From Vespa crabro (lineage: Eukaryota; Arthropoda; Insecta; Hymenoptera; Vespidae): 64,000 nt of DNA. Location of the stretch: positions 6,112,662 through 6,176,661 of the forward strand of contig NC_060957.1 in NCBI RefSeq assembly GCF_910589235.1, in the 5' to 3' direction. A program made the position numbers and the translations under genes. Shown piece after piece: positions 50,043 through 63,207 of this stretch (its first letter is position 1; each line of letters opens with the position of its first letter). Under the pieces are notes generated by a model. That model searched no databases and was not told the origin of the DNA. It saw only the letters and a list, made by a program, of their open reading frames with translations.

Positions 50043-50469
50043 TTACAGCTTCCTTCCTAGAAGTAGTTCTCGTTTTTGTCGTACTTACTATTTTCTTTTG
50101 AATACAAATCGATCGTAAATTATTATTTATCGTTATCGACTAATATTTTCATTAAATTAATTTTTTAAAGGATCATATTCCAATCGAGTTTAAATAACGA
50201 CGTTCAAGTTCGATGTTTTTAATTATTCCTTGAAGTTGTTAAGATATACGACGATTTTGAAGAAGTCAAAGAATAATCACCACAAACGAAGAAATGAATC
50301 TCCTCCGGTCTAAAATAAAGAATGACTTTTCTATCTTCTCCCATCGAAAAATATCTATTTTTAAAGTCTCTTGCGTTGGGTGCGTGATCCTATGTTACAA
50401 TCGTACTGTACTATATCTTACCTTCTACTGTGATTGAAATAACTGTAGGGTTGTCTTGTAAATAGAGAG

Positions 50470-50505
<36 letters not shown>

Positions 50506-51212
50506 AGAGAGAGAGAGAGAGAGAAGGAGAGAGAGAGAGATGCACACTATGATGGAAAGACGATACGCGATGTTATAGGACCCTGTTGGAAGAAGACAAG
50601 GGTCCAGATGATTACCTCATTATTTTTCGTAGAATATAGTTCCCCTAACCGTTGTATAATACATTCCCTTGAATGATATTATCTGTGACTTTGGCGTAAC
50701 GTCCCACTGCGTTCAACACATAAATGGAGAAGATGCATCTAATGAGACGTTTTTATACTTCGATAATAAAAACAAGATATAGAATCTCCTACGGTTTGTA
50801 ATTTTCTAAACATAAGATGAATTCGATAACATGAATTCTAAACATAAAAATGTATTCATTCGTTCATTCTTTCTCGGATGAACTTTATAATTTACAAAAA
50901 ATATATGACAAATATTAGATATTAAAGTATTTCATTTTTATCTCGTTCTTATAAAAGAGATGAGAACCGATTTTATAATGATACAAGAGTAGATATGTAT
51001 TTGAAATTTATTTTCATAACTGATCATTTCTTTCTCTTTTTATTTCTGGAAACATGAATGTTTTATGGATTAACCAGGGCCATTAAAAGTTGTCCGATGA
51101 TCGAACATTTAATCATCGTTGTCTTGTAAGGAACAATATCTCGTATTATATAGGTACTACAGTGTCTATATATATAGATAGAGATAGAGATAGAGATAGA
51201 TAGATAGATAGG

Positions 51213-51250
<38 letters not shown>

Positions 51251-51704
51251 GAGAGCGTCGTGTCTTGGCAATCGCGATAATTCAATGCCTGCTCCATCTT
51301 CTTGCGCTTGAAAGCGATAAACCAGAAACAACAACGCTTGCAGGAGGATCGTTTCGAACGAGGCTGCTCATTAGACTTGATTAAAGTTTTTATGCGGTGT
51401 CAAACGCGCGAGCTGTGGTACGCAATTAGAACCCTTTTCATGGTATTACTCCTGGCCCGTCGAATCAGCATGGAATTACAGCTACGCGTCGCTTTACGAT
51501 GACGGATGCGCCCAGCTTTTAATCAAATTAATCCTCGATACATCTATTTCTCCTCGTAGCGAGCTACTAAATCCGTATAATAATAACGACCTATCCTCGA
51601 TGCTTATCATGCTGTACTTTGCCTCCTCTATATAATCCCACGAATAACGATTATTTAAATACGCAACCTGCGAAATAAATGATAGGTATATAACGAATAT
51701 ATTT

Positions 51705-51773
51705 ATACATATATATACATACATATATATATATATACTATATATACTATATATATATATATATATATCTGTA

Positions 51774-51819
<46 letters not shown>

Positions 51820-51840
51820 TATGTATATGTATATATATTG
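51705..51840. repeat. TA-rich block
   Basis: TA runs with TACATA and TATGTA variants, including a perfect run at about 51779-51815. Confidence 0.95.
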
Positions 51841-52349
51841 ATAACAGCGAGAGAAAATAAGAAGAGAATATCCAGTGAACGTGATTCAGTGAATGGTTCT
51901 CATGATTCAAATTGAACGAAATCTTCAAAGCGATAGAAATAATACAATGATTAAATGGACCTGAATGTTATCATTTCATTCGAGCCACGTGATTATCGTT
52001 GTTGGAATTATTACGATCACTTGAAATCACAAACATGAACTCGTTTGAAAAATTCATCAGTATTATTCGTTATTATATAATCATTTCCTGACGCGTGGAA
52101 ATCATATTAAAATACTCTTCGTTACTTAATATATACTCGATAATTTCAGAAAAATTTTAACTTCTCTTAATGATACAAATTATAATGAAAACTATAAAGA
52201 AAACTATGAAAATTATAATGAAAGATTAATTATACAATTTATGAAATGTACTATTTATAAAGTGTTACTACAATTATTAATGTAGTACACATTTATACGA
52301 ATTTACAAATTTACAATAAAATTGTGTGTATATGTATGTGTGGGGAAAG

Positions 52350-52367
52350 AGAGATAGACAAAGAGAA

Positions 52368-52428
<61 letters not shown>

Positions 52429-52797
52429 CAGAGAGAGAGAGAGAGAGATCTACCAAAGTGATCTAATTCAGAACACATAGGCGCGTTGTGAGGAATTTAC
52501 AGAGCGATGGCTATTCAACGGTATGCCAGCGCCATTGTAAGCGCGTTGTATGCGTTCTCCGGAGGAGAGTGGCGAGTACAACCGAAGGAGAGGATAAGGG
52601 AGAATTAGAGATTGGCTCGCAAGAGGGATGTCGCGGTAAAGGGCAGAGAAGCGAACTCATGGTGACGCCAGATGCATCGCAGCCGGCGAAACAGCACGAG
52701 TGAGAGAGACAAACAAATAGAAAGAGAGGGAAAGATAGATACTGAGAGAGATGGAGAGAAAGAAAGAGAGACAGACATAGAGAATGAGACTGACAAT

Positions 52798-52843
<46 letters not shown>

Positions 52844-52870
52844 AAGACAGATAGACAAAAAGACTGAGAG

Positions 52871-52902
<32 letters not shown>

Positions 52903-52920
52903 TGAGAGAGAAAGAGTGCG
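52350..52920. repeat. Two GA-rich tracts around unique island
   Basis: GA at 52350-52450 and GA/GACA-rich tract at 52695-52920 flank about 240 bp of GC-richer unique sequence. Confidence 0.9.
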
Positions 52921-52979
52921 AGAACACATTCGCAATGCTCGATTTTCTTCATTCCAGCTTCAAGTTCTCTTTCAATGAT

Positions 52980-53165
52980 CTCTCTTTCTCTCTCTTTCTC
53001 TCTCTATTTCTCTTTCTCTCTCTTTCTCTCTGTATATCTTTCTCTCTCTATCTCTATCTCTCTCTCCTCTCTCTGTTCCTTGTTTCGAAGTCAGTCGGTC
53101 CTTCGAGAACTTTGACTTGACTTCGACGAACGCAAGAGGAAGTAAACGAGAGAAAGAGAGAAAGA

Positions 53166-53211
<46 letters not shown>

Positions 53212-53222
53212 GAGTGAAAGAG
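52980..53222. repeat. (TC)n followed by (GA)n, inverted pair
   Basis: TC tract (52980-53075) and GA tract (53140-53222) separated by about 65 bp. Together with the preceding GA tract the order is GA-TC-GA over roughly 500 bp. Confidence 0.9.
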
Positions 53223-53561
53223 GTAGTTAGACGTGTACCGGTAGACTGTAAACAGAAGTGGATAGGGATCCAAATAGGCGGCACTTGTATGAAGTTGAAT
53301 GGGGGAGGCGTAGTAGAGTTCGTAGCCGGGTCGCTTCTTGTATATAATCGAGGGGATGGTTCAACTCAAACAAGCGTGGCGTAGTTGTATCCGCGATGCA
53401 ACGGAATCGTGGGCGTGCGAAGAAAACAGATTGAAGAAGGAAAGGCGAAGAGAGGAGGGAAGGGGGAGGGGGATTTGATGGGTGGCGTTGGGTGACTCGT
53501 TGTGACCGAGGATAAGGCGAACGACCGAATAAATTCAACGGTTGGCTTAACGACGCCGTTT

Positions 53562-53592
<31 letters not shown>

Positions 53593-54153
53593 CTTTCTCT
53601 TTTTTTCTCTTTCTCTCTCATTTTTACTTCTCGAGAGCTCGTAATTTCAACCCTCAAGCGGAGCCAACGGTGGACGAGCTAAGCAGGAGTTTAACAACGG
53701 CGCGATCCTTGACAGCATTTGATTTGTCTTGTAATTGTTATGGCCACCCGGTGTTTCGTTAATTTCGAAAAAACAAGCGAATTTATGTCTACGGACATAA
53801 GCGAGCGAAGATTGAATTCCGCACTTCTTCTATTCTTCCTCTTGTTTTCCTTTTTCTCTTTCTTTTCGTATCACTTTTTTCTTTTCTACTGATGATAGTT
53901 GTTACGGAATGGGCTGTATAATTTGAGGCAACTACAACTGTCCCTTCTTGTAATGCCTTTGATTTCGAGAGAGGAAAGAGGAAACTTTAGGCGAAAAATT
54001 TATTGATTCCGACACGAAAAGGAAATAGAAGATGAAGAGCGGTTTCTACTCTGGAAGGATAACGAAGGTAGTAATCTGTTTCCATGCTTGCCTTGTCCTT
54101 AGGTTAAGTCAAAGTGCCGAACGAAGAAGAAGACGATAATTACAGAGAATACT

Positions 54154-54156
<3 letters not shown>

Positions 54157-54224
<68 letters not shown>

Positions 54225-54225
54225 G
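54157..54225. repeat. (TC)n microsatellite
   Basis: Near-perfect run of about 33 TC units. Confidence 0.95.
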
Positions 54226-54960
54226 CTTACTTTTGCTAGCTGTTCGTCGAAGGAACCGTGACTATGGACAATTTCTATGTCGACCCATGGTGCCGCAGCA
54301 AAGCGGAGATCTGTCCACGTTGCTGATGCTGTTGATGTTGCTGCTGCTACCGACCGGATGTTGCTGTGTGTTGAGGTGGGAGGGACAAAGACCAACTAAG
54401 TGGCTTTCCCTCTTCTCCGTTATCTCGTTGCAACGTTGGTGCACGATGCTCAAAGGAAAGTTTAGTTTTAATTGCTTTGTTCAACCTTTGGCGGTCTCTT
54501 TTCTCCTTTCCCCCTTCTTCCACCCTTTTCTCCTATTCATCATCCCTCAGCTTGTCCTTCACAACAACGTTTTCTTCCTATTCTTCGCGAAATTTCTCTG
54601 CACACGTTTTCTACTAGAAATCTTTCTAGATAAAAAATGATCCTTAAAGGGATTCCCTTACGTGTAACTTTATACTAGAACAATATCTATAAGATATTTA
54701 TGAAATCACGAAAACTTTGTATTTCGAAGATCTTGCAAAATATTTGCTCTCTCTCTCTCTTTCTCTCTTTCTCCTGTTGACTTTAGCGAGTATTCAAAAT
54801 ATTCATCCGACCACGATGTAAATTGATCTTTCGTTTCATCCACAAGAATAGAATAGGTCTTGGTGGTGAATTCAATTTAGTAATCAAAGCGAATCCAATA
54901 TCTTTCTCTCTCTCTCTCTCTCTTTTGCCTATATACGCTCTTAGTTGCTAACTTGCATTA

Positions 54961-54963
<3 letters not shown>

Positions 54964-55020
<57 letters not shown>
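54964..55020. repeat. (TA)n microsatellite
   Basis: About 25 perfect TA units, then TACATATATA. Confidence 0.95.
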
Positions 55021-55021
<1 letters not shown>

Positions 55022-55196
55022 TATTCACGTATCTATATTTATATGATCCTATGAATAAATCTTTAGGATAAAGAAATCTTTTTGATGAAAAAACGAATTT
55101 GAAAAAATGAAATTAGAAAAAAAGTTATAATGTTATAATGTCATATTAATATTATTTTTATATCGTTTGATATATATATATATATATATATATGTA

Positions 55197-55328
55197 TTAG
55201 GTGGACCGGAAAGTAATGTCGCTTTCTTGAATTAAATTCAAACGAATAAATTTTTAACAAGTTTTTATTTTTAATCACAATCAAATATCGACATGTGCAG
55301 AAACGACATTACTTTCTGGTCCCCCTAA
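55197..55328. mobile_element. Mariner-type MITE, 132 bp
   Basis: Terminal inverted repeats begin TTAGG at both ends and share GACC(G/A)GAAAGTAATGTCG. The outer 25 bases match at 23 positions. The element is flanked by TA on both sides (55195-55196 and 55329-55330), the target-site duplication typical of Tc1/mariner elements. At 132 bp it cannot encode a mariner transposase (about 345 residues), so it is a non-autonomous deletion derivative. The left end abuts a (TA)n run, a natural target. The high identity between arms suggests a fairly recent insertion. Confidence 0.85.
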
Positions 55329-57483
55329 TATATTAACGCTCTAAGTTTATATTGCGTGTAATACGTAGCTCTATAGCTTTCTATAAGTATTACCACAACA
55401 ACCATTGCGGTGATGTTTCGTGGGAACAGAACTCACGAGTTACTCGGAAAGAGGAGAAACTTACTTGGAACAACTAGATGAAGATTCTACGAAATAAGAA
55501 TCCATATTATACATCACCAATGTATGACAAAGTTGCAGTAATGGAAACGTATACGTATCTGATACAAAGAGTGAGAGAAAGAGAGAGAAAAAGAGAGAGA
55601 GAGAGAGAAAGTTTGCGTGAGATTGCATTTCGTCTAACTGTCAATGTAAGATGTTGATACTTTTCTTTTCCTACGTTTCTTCCTCCATGTTCCGTTTTTA
55701 TATCCAGTGCACGAAATCAATGCATTCCTTCTTTTCTTCAATTTTACTCCTTGGGGTTTATAATAGCTAGCTTTAGATATTCTATATGCAAACATTTCGC
55801 CATCGAATTACTTGTCAACGAATGAAAGTACAAGATAATTTGTGAAAAACGTGATACCTAAATATTATATTTTCCTTATCTATTTTGTAAATGAGTAAGT
55901 ACTTACTGCATTACCACGATAATATCTTCTATAAGATTAGAAGAAAGAAAGAAAAGAAAAGGAAAAGAAAAAGAAATGAAATATTTTTCTTCTAATCATT
56001 AGAAAATTCATTAACATTCCATGTTGTTTGATAATTTCAACGAAATATGGAAAAAAAAATTAAAAGAATTTTATGACAAGTTAATAGAGTTTCCTTTGTG
56101 ATAGAAAGAACCGTTTCGTTTTTTACGATTCCCTAAGAATCTTTACTCTTTTCGAGTGACGTTAACAATGTTGACGAAGTACGTTCTCGTTCACTATTCC
56201 AACCGTTAAAACGTTCCCAAGATAAACAGAGGATAGAACGGAAGTGTGTAATTTTCGTCGCTCCTTTTTGTCCTACCTTGAAGTTCCCGAGGCTAATGTT
56301 ACATCGTCGTCCTCGAGTTAGCTATTCGCTAATTCTTTCGCTAGAGAAAAGGGCAGGACTAAAGTAGTATATAGTTGAGTTACCTGAACCTGTACACAGG
56401 TTTCCTTCTTTCTCCCTCCATCTTTCCCATCCTACCTATCCTCTCATCCATTCTCCCTAACTCTCCCCTTCCGGTATAGACACACAGAGAATACACGAAG
56501 AAGGAGTCTTCACGATAATGACCTTTAGCTTCGAGAACGTCATTAAGAAAAGAAAAGGCTAGTTTTTCTTTCTACAACTTCGCCAATTACCTTCCCACAT
56601 ATCACTTTTTCCAACCTTACCTTGAAACGATTTTCTTGTCTCGGTTTTCGTCTATATGAAGCTAATATCGGGTGGACGATTTAAATGGGATTATTTAAAT
56701 ATCTCGATTATTTATTGTATTTTGAAAGAGAATAATCATGAATAAAGTTACGTTATTTCCAGAAATACATTTGACGGCGGAAAGAATTTTTTTCTCAAGG
56801 TTTTTTTTTCCATAAAACCATATATTATATAATGAAGATATTCAGATGTCGTCATTTTGTCTCACACGGTATATCTACTTATATAACGTGCATTGATATT
56901 GAATATAATGAAATAATTCGTAAAAATAAAAAGAAAAATAAAAGAAATAAAGTTATCTATTATTATGAATTACAAATATGTAATTATAAATTATGAGAAA
57001 AAGAAAAAATAAGGATATGTTATTTCGAACCGATTCGAGTTATTCAATTTTAAGAATTATTGAATAACGATTTTTTTCATTGGGAAATATACAATCTCCA
57101 TAATTGCGTATGGTTTCGCTCGATATCTCGAACGAGATGCTGCCTTTACAACATATCGGGTTTCCCGTTAACGAAAGCAGAGAAGCAGTAGTACCGATCT
57201 GCCTCTTCCTGCTTGGTTGCTTGCTTGCTTGTAGATCTTCGTCCGTTGATCGTAGACGAGCGTAGATCTCGCCACGAATGCGATTACTTCTCTTCGAGTA
57301 TTTCGAGAAACTCCAAAAGTGCTCTGAAAGTTTTCTCTTATATTAAATCGCATCTCCATGGCAACATTTACTATTTCTGAAGATATCCGAATGGATCTCT
57401 CTTTTCTCTTGCAATCGAAAACCCATTTTGGCGTACTATTTTGGCGTAGGCATCGATTAAAATCCTTTCTCTTTTTTTTTTTA

Positions 57484-57526
<43 letters not shown>

Positions 57527-58732
57527 AATTTTGAAAATGATTTCTTGATTGACAATAATTATATTGTCTTTCTTTTTCTATTCTGTTCTTTTTTTATTTA
57601 TTTTTAATTAATATCACAGCAAAGATAAAAATAAAATTAATATTTTTCATTTTTAAATTTAATCATTATTAAAACTCGAATATCGTATTATATAGGTATA
57701 AAGGATGAAGACTCGTAATGAATCTCTTACGTCAAGAGTCTTCTTAATTAACGATTGATAGACTCGTTTCTATGAATAAGATACTTCGAATGGACGCCGA
57801 ACCTATTCTTACGATATCCGACGATGTGTATCACGAGATATTGAAGACGGAGAAAATGATCATCTAAGGGGAAAAGTAAGTATGGGTCGTTTGGACGAGA
57901 AATCGAAATAAGAAAAACGAAGGAAAAAGCAAAAATTATACGTCCTATAATTATAGGATAATAAATAAGAAAAATCTTATATAATCTTCACATCGAGTTT
58001 TACCGATGTTAAAAAACGATATAATAATTGTTATTATTTTTTTTTACATAATTATCATAAAATCATTGTTAATAAATTGTTAAAGATTTCATTGTTAAAG
58101 ATTTCATTATGCGAGCCATACTGTTCGTATTTGCATGCGAAGCATTTCGAGCGACGAGCTCGTTAAATATTCGCTGTAATTATTATCATTACTATTACGT
58201 TGAAAAAGATGCATTAACCATCGTAATCCGAACGTAAATCGCGTACACAAACGATCCTCGACGGTTTTAAGTGCGAGTACTTCAATGTGCTTCAAGTTCT
58301 ATCGAAACGTATGTATGTCTTTACGCGTACATACACATACAGATATATGCTTTACTTTGCATTTATGTGGCATCTCCTCTACCATAAAAAGTTGAATAGA
58401 AAGGTAAAGGCAGGAGAATAAATTTTCATTGATTCGTTCGTATTACCACAGAAGTTAGTAACTTCGAAAGATGTACTTAATTTTAATTTTCCCTTTTAAT
58501 TTATTTTTTTCCTTTTGTTTCAATCTAATGAAAAACGATCTTTATGATATCATATAAAATATGAACTGTAAATAATTAATATATTTTGTCATGATTGAAA
58601 AACCATAGAGTTTCGAAATCGATCGAGATATTCGAATTAAAAAATATTACTCGAATATTTACGAAGTAATAAAAAATGAAAATGAATATGTATATATAAA
58701 TATACGTGTGTGTGTGTGTGTATGTGTGTAAA

Positions 58733-58776
<44 letters not shown>

Positions 58777-60232
58777 TAAAGTTTTTCGACATCAAAGTTA
58801 AAAGAATATCGAAAGAAGAAATGGCGAAAACTTTCGGAGAGCTTCTTTTTTTACTTCTTCTTCTTCTTCTTCTTCTCATCTGTATTACACATTCTCTGTA
58901 CGAAGCGAAGATTTTAAAAAGCTTCTCTGATATGACCCCGTGCGAGGGAATCTTTATTTATGAAGTCAAGTGTGAGTGTGCACGTGTATGCCCGTGACAA
59001 CATTTTACAGGATTCAACGTATCCTTTTACAAGATATGGCTGATATAGTACCTTCTCATACGTATATACATACCTTGTACATACATATATTTATACTCTA
59101 CCACCTTTTTTTACATGTAAGTACACACACGCTCGTGAAAGACTTCCGGATAGATAAGACCATTAGGGTCCGGTAATGTACTTTGCCGAAGGATCGGACG
59201 ACGTAAAGGAAACGTCCAAAAAGCGGGTCGATTTTCTTAGGTCACGTGGAAAGGACCGTTCAAAGATGTGCCCTTGGACTGTAGGTCGACCTTCAAGGAA
59301 AGGAAGCCATAAAACGTTATCCACCATTTTTGATTTTCCTTCTTCTTCTATTTTACAAATTATTTTTTTTTCTTTCTTTTTTGCAGTATCTTCGTGAAAA
59401 TTGTTATTTTTTTCTTTTTTTTTGTTAATCTTTTTTTTTTTTTTTTTTTTGTTGAATTTAGTATAACATAAAGAAAGGGACGCGAGAGTGGAAAAAAATT
59501 AATCCAGCAAAAATATCGGCGAAACTAAAATATATTTTGTAATTTTTGATTGAAATAAAAAACACAATGTGTGTGCAACCGTGCGCGCGTGTGTGTACGC
59601 TCACAGAGAAAAATAACGAAGCGATCAATCCATAAAAGAAAACCACTCGATCATCATCCACTCTCAATCGAAAGCAATATTTTCGAAAGCCCTTTCTCTC
59701 TTTCTCTCTCTCTTTCTCTTTCTCTCTTTGTCTCTCTCTTTCTCTTTCTCTCTTTCTCTATCTATCTATCTATATATCTCTCTCTTTCTCTCTTACCGAG
59801 CAAGAGTTTGTACGTCGCTTTTCGCAGTCGAACGTGTGTAGCATCTAGCGGTTTCGATGATTAGGAAGTCACAGTTTCGAAAGTACGTGCGAGCCATTCG
59901 AATGGAAATGATTGAGTTTGATCGAGAATTTTTCACCGAAGAAGCTTGGGGTAAGTAAATCGCTTGGCCATCGGTAAAAAGATTTATCGTGAACAATTCT
60001 TTTCTGTGGTAGCTTCGAAAGAGGAGTATAGAGAAGGAAGAGAGAAAGAAGGATTGGTGGAAAAGAGGCTGAGAGAAGCAAGGGAGGGAAGCAAGTAGCA
60101 GTCTGGGCAGTCCACCGCAGAGGGAGAGAACAACTTTCGAAAGAGCAAAAGTTGCCGGACGGAAACGTGATTTCGTGGTTCCGATGGGAGCAGCCTGTTT
60201 CGTACTGGGACGACGAGCATAGCAAAAGAAAG

Positions 60233-60234
<2 letters not shown>

Positions 60235-60290
<56 letters not shown>

Positions 60291-60320
60291 ATAGAGAGAG
60301 AGAGAAAGAAGGAAAAGGCG
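60235..60320. repeat. (TA)n-(GA)n compound microsatellite
   Basis: About 24 TA units, a short TAGTTAGA bridge and then a GA-rich run. Confidence 0.95.
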
Positions 60321-61325
60321 GCGGATAAATATAAGAAATAGTTGTGGAAAGGAGTAGAGATACGCTCGTATATCGAATGTATCGACAAATGGCGTCGATG
60401 CTGTGTGACCAGAAGCAATATCAATCTTGGTGCAATGATTTATCGTCTCGATACGTACTCTCACCGCTCACACTAACAATACGAATTTTATACCTTGGAA
60501 TACGGATACTGACTTTTTCTTCTTTACATTATCTTTTTTCTTCTTCCCTTTTTCTTTTTTATTTCTTTCTTCTTTTTTTTTATATTTTTTTTTCTTTTTA
60601 CTGGTCAAAACGATCGCATGTGCAAAGATTACGAAGTTGCTAATGCGAAAGAAATTTTTCGCGCTCGTGAAACTTATGCTTCGTAAGATGGGACGTGACG
60701 TTAATTGTTTTTATGTCTACTGGTTTTATATCACGAAGAAAAATTGTGGTAAAATAAAGTATAATTGATGGAAAATGTTTTTCTATTTCTACAGCATCAA
60801 GTAACATAATTATAATATTTTCAAAGTCTTCTCTATTATTTCTCTATTCTTTTCTTCTTCTCTATTATATTCGTTTCATAAAAAAGTATCATAAATGAAA
60901 GACACATCTGTCTGTGTATATGTGTCAGCAATAAAGAAGAACGTCAAAGCACGATAGAAGAAATTCAAAGATACGTTTATTAAATTTCCTTAAGAAACTG
61001 ATTCATTTTCAATCGTATAAATGTTCACGCGAGTTCGAAATATCGAAGAAGAACGATTGCTTTCTATCTTTTTTTTCGAAATTATTAATATCCCCCATTA
61101 TAAGTTTATTCCTATTTCTCTCTCTTTCTCTCTCTCTCTCTTTGTTTATATCATTCTATTTCTTGCAACGTTAATTTCATTTCATACGAATATACTTATT
61201 TCGAGTTGAAGCAAGACAGTTCTGTAGAAAGGATGACGTTTCTCTGACGGAAGATAGTATCTACGAAACAAACAATTTTCATGGGCCTAAGACGAAGAAT
61301 AATATCGGTTATAAGATATCTGAAA

Positions 61326-61330
61326 GAGAC

Positions 61331-61408
<78 letters not shown>
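61326..61408. repeat. (GA)n microsatellite, about 38 units
   Basis: Long GA run with a few GACA interruptions at its left end. A TC tract of opposite polarity lies about 280 bp to the right. Confidence 0.95.
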
Positions 61409-61410
<2 letters not shown>

Positions 61411-61689
61411 AAACAAATAGAGAAATATGCTTCGTAGAATAATCTACGATTGCCAAGATTTACATCATAAATGTTGTAGTGTGAATATATTAGATATATA
61501 TGGAAGAGAAGAATTTGAAGGATTCGTACCATTTAAGATTATTCTACGTTACGCGAGGTTTGTATTAACATAATTCATCTTTCATCGGTAGATATATCCC
61601 AGAGTGCTGCCTACGTACTCAGTTGGCTTTAATTAGTTTCGACGTAAAGAAGAAACCGAGCTTAATTACGGTCTCGGTCGTCGAAGAAT

Positions 61690-61755
<66 letters not shown>

Positions 61756-61780
61756 GCGCGCTCTCTCTCTCTCTTTTTCC
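61690..61780. repeat. (TC)n tract
   Basis: About 30 TC units, a short ATCGCGCG interruption, then more TC. Confidence 0.95.
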
Positions 61781-63159
61781 GTGTCTCACCCGTCTCTATA
61801 AAACTTTTTCCAGCTGTGCAAATTATCCGCGCGAAACCGTTCGAGAGTTCAAAGCGACGAGAAGTTTATTCGAATACGTATCTCTCTTGCTCTTTCTCAT
61901 TTTCTCTCGCGCAAAATTATTTTTATACTCTGCAAAACGCGTTCGAGCTCGACGAAACTTCTTTTAAAAAAAGAAACGGTTACACACATACATATATATA
62001 CACATACATATACACATACATACAGTTTCTTTCTCTCTCTCTCTCTCACTCTCTTTTTCTTTCTCTTTCTCTTTTTTCACGATTTCTTTTCATCAAAAAG
62101 CGTGCCTCCTTGTCATCCAACTCCTTCTATCTTTTCTATCTCTCTCTTTCCCTTTCTTCTTCTTCTTTCTCTTTACACGAACAAGTGCATCTCGCTCGTA
62201 CTCTCCATGGAACGCGTTGTCGACTCGAGTTAAGATCTTCGACGGTGCACTGGAAAGAACGATGGAAAGTATGGGTGCGGGGATAAGGGAAAGAGAACCA
62301 TAGATCACGAAGAACGAAAGAGAAGGAGTAGAAAAAGTGAGAAGACTAAAGGTGCGCTGCAAGAGGATCGTTTTAACTCCTTTTCTTTCTTTCTTTTTCT
62401 TTTTCTATTTTTCTATCTTTCTCTTTCTTTCTTTATCTCTTTTAGTTGAGAAATTCTTGGAGCCATTACGAGCTACTAAATCGTATGAGAGAGAGGGAGA
62501 GAGAGAGAGAGAAAGAAAGAAAGAGAGAGAGAGAAAGAGAAAGAGAGAATAGGTTGTGGTAATATTATTAAATATAATAAAATTTATAAATTTAATAATA
62601 AAATTTTATACATAATTTTAACATAAATAAATTATCGAATAGAATTAGTTGAAATTATGTTCGGTCTTGTCAAGTATAAATCATCTAAAATTTTTTTACG
62701 CAATACATCAAATTTCATCGTTCAGTATAAATGAATTTTTAATCTAGAGAAAAAAAAAGAGAAAGAGAAAGAAAAGAGAGAGAGAGAATGGTTCACTAAT
62801 TTTAAATTTCTATTAGAGATCGACCAATAAATTCTGACCGACATACTTCAAAGTGAAGTTTTATCTGAAAAAAATGAATCGAAAATAAATTAAAAAATTT
62901 GAACGAATTTAATGATTCGTAGAAAAGACAGGGTGGTGTTAGTAACGATCGAAATAGCAACGGGAATGAGATCGAAGAGGACGAGTAGATCGTTTAAATC
63001 TTGAACCACGAAACAGTAAAAGCTTTCCTCTGTAGGAAAAACCGAAGCGCGTGTCCGGTAAACGCGACGTCGTATTGCTTCGGTGAGAATTATTTCGTTC
63101 CTTTCTGTTCACAAGAGAATGGTCCACATCTCGGCTAGCTAGTGGTCCTCTTTTCCTTT

Positions 63160-63166
63160 CTCCCCT

Positions 63167-63206
<40 letters not shown>

Positions 63207-63207
63207 G
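63160..63207. repeat. (TC)n microsatellite
   Basis: TC-rich start followed by about 14 perfect TC units. Confidence 0.9.

Larger units (their letters stand above)
47066..55194. other. Non-coding region
   Basis: No supported gene. Repeats: a purine run at 47100-47200, TA at 47977-48046, TC at 48300-48360 and 48520-48640, poly-A at 49132-49153, (AAAT)n at 49265-49289, TC, GT and GA at 49385-49655, GA at 49982-50043 and 50465-50540, GATA/GA at 51170-51257, TA at 51705-51815, GA at 52350-52450, 52695-52920 and 53140-53222, TC at 52980-53075 and 53562-53620, TC at 54157-54225, and TA at 54964-55020. Unique GC-richer islands occur at 47210-47520, 51280-51600, 52470-52690, 53225-53550 and 54235-54450; the last has a Leu-rich frame through a GCT/GTT triplet patch. 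Confidence 0.5.

Noticed and set aside
54235..54640. 135-codon Leu-rich plus-strand frame resembling a membrane protein
   Set aside because: The hydrophobic runs come from a GCT/GTT triplet patch and T-rich DNA; it lacks a good start context.
59340..59400. Strong acceptor-like TTTCTTTTTTGCAG
   Set aside because: Only T-rich sequence without an open frame follows, so no exon is defined.
59793..60464. 223-codon minus-strand open frame
   Set aside because: It passes through the (TA)n and GA tracts as Ile-Tyr and Ser-Leu repeats, and the flanking parts overlap open frames in other registers; no splice or motif support.
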